Shown: one piece after another, positions 58,655 to 64,000 of the stretch | Numbering within the stretch: the first letter of the stretch is position 1 | Layout of the letters: each line of letters opens with the position of its first letter | Origin: Intrasporangium_A sp051961875 | Lineage (GTDB): Bacteria; Actinomycetota; Actinomycetes; Actinomycetales; Dermatophilaceae | Assembly (NCBI RefSeq): GCF_051961875.1 | Contig: NZ_JBQCCV010000249.1 | Location: forward strand, 8,946 to 72,945 | Reading direction: 5' to 3' | DNA length: 64,000 bases | Notes under the pieces: model-generated | What the model was told of the DNA's origin: nothing | The model's input: only the letters and a program-made list of their open reading frames with translations | Databases searched by the model: none | Translations under genes and position numbers: made by a program

Positions 58655-61600
58655 CTAGCCCGGGACGGTGGCGAGCAGCTCGAGGAGGTCCGTCTCCCCC
58701 GGGATGTCCGGCCGCACGGTGATGCCCTCGGCGGCATAGTAGAAGGCGCCGTCGACAAACTCCGGCAGCACCCCGCGGAGGCGGGCGAAGGCGACCGTGT
58801 AGGCCGCGAGCTGGAGAGAGCGCACCCGGGCTTCCTCACCGGAGGGAGGGGCGCCGGTCTTCCAGTCGACGACGGTCCAGCCACCGTCGTCCCGCGGGAA
58901 GACGGCGTCGATGCGGCCGCGGATCGCGATGCCGTCGATGACCGTCTCGATCGGCAGCTCGATCTCCTCGGGGATCCGCTCGGCCCATTCGCTCGCCAGG
59001 AACAGCTCCTTCATCCGGCTGAGGTCGCCCTCGGCCTCGCTCTCGTCGGCGCTGCCAGGCAGGTCGAGCAGATCCACCATCGCGGCCCGCGCGTAGTGCT
59101 CTTCGAGCCAGGCATGAAAGGCCGTGCCGCGCCTCGCCGCGACGGCGGGAGGAGCCGGCATCGGGCGCCGCAGGTGCATGGCGAAGGCCTCGGGGTCACG
59201 GGCGAGCGACACGACGGCGGACGCCGACAGGTGGCGTGGCACATCGACCACGGCCGGCCCGCGCTGCCGCCGCGCCGCCTGCTCGGCGAGGAGCAGCCGG
59301 AGGTCGTCGAAGCGGGGGTCGCCCGCCGGTGCCGGCGGCGCCTCGGCCGCCACGAGCGCGGCGATGCGGTCGACTGCGTCGGCCACCTCGGCCCGCCGCT
59401 GCGCCATGGGGTCGTGCGGCCAGGCCGCCGACACCGGCTCCGCGAGGAACGGGTTGTCGGGTGGTACGAGCTGGCCCTTGGCGTTCGGCACCGGCTCGGG
59501 CGGATCCGCCCAGCGGACAGTCGTCACGCGGTCACCGAGGCTGGCACGGATCTCGTGGAGGAATCTGGACTCCACGTTGATGGTCTTGCGCGAGGACCAG
59601 AAGTGGGTCGACAGGAGCAGGTCGGTCCGAGCGCGGGTGAAGGCGACATAGGCCAGACGGCGCTCCTCCGCGACGGCATACCTGCCCCCGTCATCGGCGA
59701 AGACCTCGAGCTCGGTCGCGAAGGACTTGCGGTCCGTGGCGCGGCGCCAGTCGAGCACCGGCAGGCCGTCGCGATCACCGCGCAGCTCGTAGGGCACTCC
59801 GTCGAGTCCCGTGAGCCAGCCCTTGTCGCTCGGAGCGCCCTTGAGGACCCACTCGCCGTCGAGCAGGGTGACCGAGCTCGTCGAGTGGGACGGGAAGACG
59901 GACTCGACGAGTGCGGGCACGGCGACGACGTCCCACTCGAGGCCCTTGGCGGCGTGGACGGTGAGGACCTGGACGGCGTCGTGGTCGGTCTCGACGTGGC
60001 CGAGCTCGAGGCCGCGCTCCTGCGACCTCGCCGCCTCGAGCCAGGCGAGGAAGCCGGCGAGCGTGGGACGGTCGCTGGTCATCGCGAACCGGGCGGCGAC
60101 ATCGGCGAAAGCGTCGAGGTGCACGCGTGCCGTCGAGGCGGTGTGTTCGGGTCTGGACAGCACCTCGATGTCGAGGCCGAGGGCACGCTCGGCCTCGCCG
60201 ACGAGGTCGACGAGCGGCAGGGCAGTCATCCTGCGCAAGGCCCGCACGACATCGCCGAGCGCGGTCAGTCTCGCGTGGGCGGCCGGACTGAGTCGGGCGC
60301 CACTCCACGCCGTCCAGCGCGGTGGGGGCAAGGCGTCGAGGGCCTCGACGAGGCTCGCCTCGTCGGCGCTGTCCGCGGCGAGGTCGCTCCCCCGGTCGCG
60401 GGCTGCCGCCGCCGTGGCGACGGTATCGGGCTGGTCGGCGTCTCCGGGGATGGGCGTCTCCACGTCGCCGCCGCGCTCGCCCGCCAAGCCTGGGCTGCCC
60501 GTGACGGCCACGCTCGGGCCGGCACTGCCCCGCAGCTCGCCGGCCCACGCCCACAGGGCGTCGAGGTCGGCCGGGCCGAGCCGGCCGACCGGCCCGGCCA
60601 GCAACCGCATGAGCTGGTCACCCCGGGACGGGTCCTGCACGACCGAGAGCACCGCGACGAGGTCACCGACCTCCGGCGTCATGAGCAGGCCGCCCAGGCC
60701 CACGACCTCGACCGGAAGCCCCTCCTCACGCAGGGCGTCGATGACGAGGGGGAAGTGCGCGCGTCGCCGGCAGAGCACCGCTGCAGTGCGCCCGGTGCGC
60801 CGGCCGCTCGGCGTGCGCCACCGCGCGGCGATCCAGCGAGCCGCGTGCGCTGCCTCGTCCTCGAGCGACTCCAGCCGCGCCACCGTGATCTCGCCGGCAC
60901 CGGCACCGGGCCGCGGGGAGAGCGGCCTCACGTGGGCGGTGCGAAGCGGCGCCGAGGTGACATTGGCCGCCTCCAGGATGAGCGCGTCGTTGCGCCAGCT
61001 CGTCGACAGGGGCAGCACCGCGGCCGGCCCGTCCTCCGCCGCGAACTCGACCGGGAAGCGGGAGAGGGTGGTCGCACTCGCTCCCCGCCAGCCGTAGATC
61101 GACTGGTTGGGGTCGCCGACGGCCGTCAGCGCCACGGGCTCGGCACCACCGTGGAACAGCGCCCGCAGGAGGGCGAGCTGCGCCTCGGAGGTGTCCTGGA
61201 ACTCGTCGAGGAGGACCGCCCGGAAGCGCTGCCGCTCCACCGCCCCCACGTCCTCCACCGTGTCGGCGAGGCGCGCGGCGAGGGCCATCTGGTCGGCGAA
61301 GTCGAGCGCGTCGCGCTCCCGCTTGAGGGAGAGATAGCGCGCCACGATCGGCAGGACCGCCCGGCGTTCGCGCAGGACGACGAGCAGGTCTCGCACAGGG
61401 GTGAGCGACCCGCGCCCCTCGCCATCCGGCAGCTCGTCGAGTCGGGCGATGACCTCGTCGAGGTGGTCGGCCACGTCCTGCGGGCCGAGCAGGTGTTCGG
61501 CCATCTCGCCGGCGAGCGCCATCACCGCCTCGATGATGGTCGACTCGGCCTTGCCGACGTCGTCCATGGCGCCGTCGTAGCGGGCGACCGCCTCCGCGGC

Positions 61601-62044
61601 CAGCTGCCAGGCGCCGGCCTCGGTGAGGACGCGGTACTCCGGCTCGATCCCGAGCCGGAGGGCGTGCTCGCGGACGAGGCGGCCGGCGTAGGCGTGGTAG
61701 GTCGAGACGGTCGGGGTGCCGCCGAGCACCTCGGCGCCGGTCCCGTCGTCGATGGGCGGCGTCCACAGCCCGGTGCGCCCCAGGGTGCGCAGCCGACCCG
61801 TGATCCGGGCGGAGAGCTCGGCGGCGGCCTTGCGGGTGAACGTCAGGCCAAGGACCTGGTCCGGCTCCACATGCCCGTTCGCGACGAGCCAGACGACGCG
61901 GGCCGCCATCGTCTCGGTCTTGCCGGAGCCGGCCCCAGCCACGACGAGGAGCGGCTGAGGCCCGGCCTCGATGACGGCCTGCTGCTCGGGTGTGGGGCTG
62001 GGCAGGTCGAGCGCTGCGGCGATGTCGACGGCCGAGTGCCTCAC
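58655..62044 (-). CDS. adnB: AdnB helicase-nuclease subunit
   Basis: A 1129-residue UvrD-like motor with a C-terminal RecB-type nuclease. Walker A is VAGAGSGKTET (near residue 37). Motif II reads LLDEFQDTSEAQ, motif III GDPNQSIYGWRGA and motif VI RRLAYVAFTRARTDLLL. The nuclease has RGRIDAVFP and the DWK triad in VVDWKTG (around residues 1060). It is the motor subunit of the double-strand-break resection complex AdnAB (Rv3201c in M. tuberculosis). The GTG start shares GTGA with the adnA stop, so the two are translationally coupled. Confidence 0.93.
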   Translation of the reverse strand: MRHSAVDIAAALDLPSPTPEQQAVIEAGPQPLLVVAGAGSGKTETMAARVVWLVANGHVEPDQVLGLTFTRKAAAELSARITGRLRTLGRTGLWTPPIDDGTGAEVLGGTPTVSTYHAYAGRLVREHALRLGIEPEYRVLTEAGAWQLAAEAVARYDGAMDDVGKAESTIIEAVMALAGEMAEHLLGPQDVADHLDEVIARLDELPDGEGRGSLTPVRDLLVVLRERRAVLPIVARYLSLKRERDALDFADQMALAARLADTVEDVGAVERQRFRAVLLDEFQDTSEAQLALLRALFHGGAEPVALTAVGDPNQSIYGWRGASATTLSRFPVEFAAEDGPAAVLPLSTSWRNDALILEAANVTSAPLRTAHVRPLSPRPGAGAGEITVARLESLEDEAAHAARWIAARWRTPSGRRTGRTAAVLCRRRAHFPLVIDALREEGLPVEVVGLGGLLMTPEVGDLVAVLSVVQDPSRGDQLMRLLAGPVGRLGPADLDALWAWAGELRGSAGPSVAVTGSPGLAGERGGDVETPIPGDADQPDTVATAAAARDRGSDLAADSADEASLVEALDALPPPRWTAWSGARLSPAAHARLTALGDVVRALRRMTALPLVDLVGEAERALGLDIEVLSRPEHTASTARVHLDAFADVAARFAMTSDRPTLAGFLAWLEAARSQERGLELGHVETDHDAVQVLTVHAAKGLEWDVVAVPALVESVFPSHSTSSVTLLDGEWVLKGAPSDKGWLTGLDGVPYELRGDRDGLPVLDWRRATDRKSFATELEVFADDGGRYAVAEERRLAYVAFTRARTDLLLSTHFWSSRKTINVESRFLHEIRASLGDRVTTVRWADPPEPVPNAKGQLVPPDNPFLAEPVSAAWPHDPMAQRRAEVADAVDRIAALVAAEAPPAPAGDPRFDDLRLLLAEQAARRQRGPAVVDVPRHLSASAVVSLARDPEAFAMHLRRPMPAPPAVAARRGTAFHAWLEEHYARAAMVDLLDLPGSADESEAEGDLSRMKELFLASEWAERIPEEIELPIETVIDGIAIRGRIDAVFPRDDGGWTVVDWKTGAPPSGEEARVRSLQLAAYTVAFARLRGVLPEFVDGAFYYAAEGITVRPDIPGETDLLELLATVPG

Positions 62045-64000
62045 AGTGCCTCCCCCTCCGGCTGCACGGGGCAGCACGCCTTGACCGCGCACACCTGGCA
62101 CCAGCTGCCCTGGACCGCGCGGAAGCTCGCAGCTCCCATCCCCGCCGCGGTCTCCTCGACCAGGCGCCTGGCCCAGGCGGGGTCGTCCGCCTCGGCGAGG
62201 GGCGCCTGCTGTTGAACGGCGGCACGCAGCCCGCTGCGGCCGGCCTTGCCGATCTGGACCAGCGCCGCCCCGCCCGATGTCGTGCCGAGCTCGGCGAAGG
62301 CGCCCGCCTCGACGGCGGCCTGGTAGGCGCCGAGCTGGCCGTGCTCGCCGATCTCGGCAACGGTGGGCTTGCCACGACCGGTCTTGAGGTCGACGATCCG
62401 CAGCCGCCCGTCGCGGTCCTGCTCGATCCGGTCGACCCGGCCCTTGAGGTCCGCCCGGCCGAGCTGCACCCGGAAGTCCTCCTCGACCGCGACCGGCTCC
62501 CAGCCCTCCCCCGCGGACTCGGCGCGATAGCTGACGAACCGCGCGACCATGTCATGCGCCTCCTGCCGGGCCCGGTCGGTCAACCAGCCCGGCGCCAGGC
62601 CCAGACGACCCCAGCGGCGGTCGAGCTCGGCCTCGAGGGCAGCGCGATCGGCATCCGGTAGCTCCGCGACGATGTCGTGCACCAGCGTGCCGACGAGCTG
62701 CGCGCCCATCGCGGGACCGCTGCCGCCGACGGCCCCGAGGAACCACGACAGCCCGCACTGGTTGAAGCGCTCGACCTTCGACGGCGAGACCCGCACCATC
62801 TCATCCGCGCCCCGGACCGGCCGGTCGTCCGTGAGGTCGCGCAGGGCCCACCAGCTGGTCGGGTCCGCCCCGGCGACACCCGCGCGAGCGGCCAGGGCCA
62901 GCAGCTCCGCGGCCCGCCGTGAGAGCGTCGCGTCCGCTCCGGCCACCTCGCGGCGCAGCTCGCCCACCAGACCGGTCAGGGTCATCGGCCGGGGCGGGTC
63001 GGCGTGCCGGCGCACCTCGGTGTCGAGGCCCTCGGCCCGGGGTGGGTCGATGAGGTCGAGGTAGACGGAGGGCTGCTCGTCCTCGTTGCCGACGGCGGTC
63101 ACGAGGAGTCGCTCGGTGGTGCGGGTCATCGCGACGTGCAGGAGCCGGGTCTCGTCGTAGCGGACGGCCGCCTGCGCCGCCCGGAAGCTGTGGGGGCGGT
63201 CGGCGACGACGTCGACGAGGTCCTCGGACCCCAGGACCGACCCACGGAGCCGCAGGTCGGGCCAGACGCCCTCCTGGACGCCGGCGACGACCACGATCCG
63301 CCACTGCCGCCCGGCGGCCGTCTGCGGCGTGAGCAGCTGCACCGTGGGGCCGCTCTGGGCCCGGGCCAGCAGCGTGTCACCAGGCACGTCCTGGCCCGCG
63401 ATGTGGTCGAGGAACGCGTCGGGGCCCGCCTGCGGAAGGCGGTCGACGAAGGCACCGGCGGCATCGAACAGGCCGAGCACGGCGTCGAGGTCCCGGTCAG
63501 CGCGTTGCCCCGCGGCGCCCCCGGCCAGTGCCGTGCGTCGCCAGCTCTCGGCGAGGCCCGTCGCCGACCAGATCTCCCAGAGCACCGTCTCGGCCGTCAC
63601 GCCGCGGTCCCAGCGTCCGGACGGGGCGAGTCGGGCAGCGCCCGCGCCCGCGTCGATTGCTGCTGCGACGCGCGCGGCCGGGGCCGCGAGGTCACCCAGA
63701 GCTCGGGCACGGACCGGCTCGAGGAGCAGCTCGGCGAGCAGCTCGTCGCTGGACCGTCCGCCGCCGGCCTCGAGCTCCTCGCGGCGCAGCATGCGCCGCA
63801 GCCGCCGCAGCGCCACGGCGTCGGCGCCGCCCAGGGGGGAGGTGACGAGGTCAGAGGCCACGGTCGGGTCGATCGCGTGGTCCTGCCCTCCCTGCCCCGA
63901 CCGCGCCACGGCGAGGGCTTCTCGCAGGATCGTGAGGAGCGGACGGACCGCGATCTCGTCACGGACGGGGGTCTCCGCCGTGGCGGTGGCGAGCGGCACG
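62041..64000 (-). CDS. adnA: AdnA helicase-nuclease subunit, C-terminal part (cut by window edge)
   Basis: The last 652 residues of a UvrD/RecB-like protein; the N-terminal ATPase portion lies beyond the right edge. Visible are helicase motifs V-VI (GVQEGVWPDLRLRG, LLHVAMTRTTERLLV) and a nuclease domain with KGRVDRIE and IVDLKTG. Four cysteines placed to bind a 4Fe-4S cluster as in AddB are one in FNQCGLSW and three among WCQVC and ACCP. It is the partner of AdnB (Rv3202c in M. tuberculosis). It overlaps adnB by four bases. Confidence 0.92.
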   Translation of the reverse strand, partial: VPLATATAETPVRDEIAVRPLLTILREALAVARSGQGGQDHAIDPTVASDLVTSPLGGADAVALRRLRRMLRREELEAGGGRSSDELLAELLLEPVRARALGDLAAPAARVAAAIDAGAGAARLAPSGRWDRGVTAETVLWEIWSATGLAESWRRTALAGGAAGQRADRDLDAVLGLFDAAGAFVDRLPQAGPDAFLDHIAGQDVPGDTLLARAQSGPTVQLLTPQTAAGRQWRIVVVAGVQEGVWPDLRLRGSVLGSEDLVDVVADRPHSFRAAQAAVRYDETRLLHVAMTRTTERLLVTAVGNEDEQPSVYLDLIDPPRAEGLDTEVRRHADPPRPMTLTGLVGELRREVAGADATLSRRAAELLALAARAGVAGADPTSWWALRDLTDDRPVRGADEMVRVSPSKVERFNQCGLSWFLGAVGGSGPAMGAQLVGTLVHDIVAELPDADRAALEAELDRRWGRLGLAPGWLTDRARQEAHDMVARFVSYRAESAGEGWEPVAVEEDFRVQLGRADLKGRVDRIEQDRDGRLRIVDLKTGRGKPTVAEIGEHGQLGAYQAAVEAGAFAELGTTSGGAALVQIGKAGRSGLRAAVQQQAPLAEADDPAWARRLVEETAAGMGAASFRAVQGSWCQVCAVKACCPVQPEGEAL

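Noticed and set aside
58514..62215. Very long open frame on the plus strand opposite adnB
   Set aside because: Its protein is a low-complexity Arg/Gly/Val mixture with no domain, and it is the antisense image of a clear helicase-nuclease gene. Long antisense frames are expected at this GC content.
1..64000. CRISPR array, rRNA genes, prophage structural genes, replication origin
   Set aside because: None seen: no regularly spaced direct repeats, no rRNA-like sequence, no phage proteins and no DnaA-box cluster noticed.

Overview
The window is very GC-rich chromosomal DNA from an actinobacterium. Three things point to Actinomycetota: an AdnAB helicase-nuclease pair, a WhiB7-type regulator beside a UvrD2-type helicase, and a gene order from about 41.9 kb to the right edge that resembles Rv3193c-Rv3202c of Mycobacterium tuberculosis. 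The remaining content fits Micrococcales, perhaps Intrasporangiaceae, but that placement is an inference.

Layout. 0-5.2 kb holds housekeeping-like genes: an M16 peptidase (cut by the left edge), SurE, a PfkB-type sugar kinase, a baeRF/Rv2629-like protein and a class V aminotransferase. 5.3-19.5 kb is an accessory block: a flavoprotein monooxygenase with a small membrane protein, a 904-residue AAA-LuxR regulator, an MFS exporter, a CopZ-like metallochaperone, a LolD/FtsX-type ABC exporter, a second HMA protein, a copper-type P1B ATPase with an unusual C-terminal extension, and a GNAT acetyltransferase. Four transcription units in this block carry the same 24-25 bp element 55-70 bp upstream of their first start codon, so they look like one regulon, perhaps of metal or toxicant defence.

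19.55-41.84 kb looks like a genomic island of about 22 kb. The 3' end of an initiator tRNA gene plus its terminator palindrome is duplicated at the left end, and the intact tRNA-fMet is at the right end. The island holds an IS110-family element, a dipeptide/oligopeptide ABC importer in one operon with a prolyl oligopeptidase and an amidohydrolase, a GbsR/MarR-type regulator, a LuxR regulator, an amidase/HDAC-fold deacetylase/Na+ symporter operon, an acyl-CoA ligase, a frameshifted 5'-nucleotidase and a VOC protein. Together they suggest uptake and hydrolysis of peptides and amide-linked small molecules. No site-specific integrase is visible.

41.8-64 kb is conserved core: tRNA-fMet, a UPF0182 membrane protein, a YlbL-like PDZ/S16 protease, MoaE, a DUF2342 protein, a Nudix hydrolase, a small zinc-ribbon protein, a ThiF-like protein, an ABC1 kinase, whiB7 with a long leader (small ORF, intrinsic terminator, AT-rich promoter element), uvrD2, nudC, a phosphotransferase with a repeat-bearing tail, adnB and the C-terminal part of adnA. 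This part centres on DNA repair and stress or antibiotic response.

All calls come from reading the sequence. No database search was run, so family names rest on motifs, length and context.
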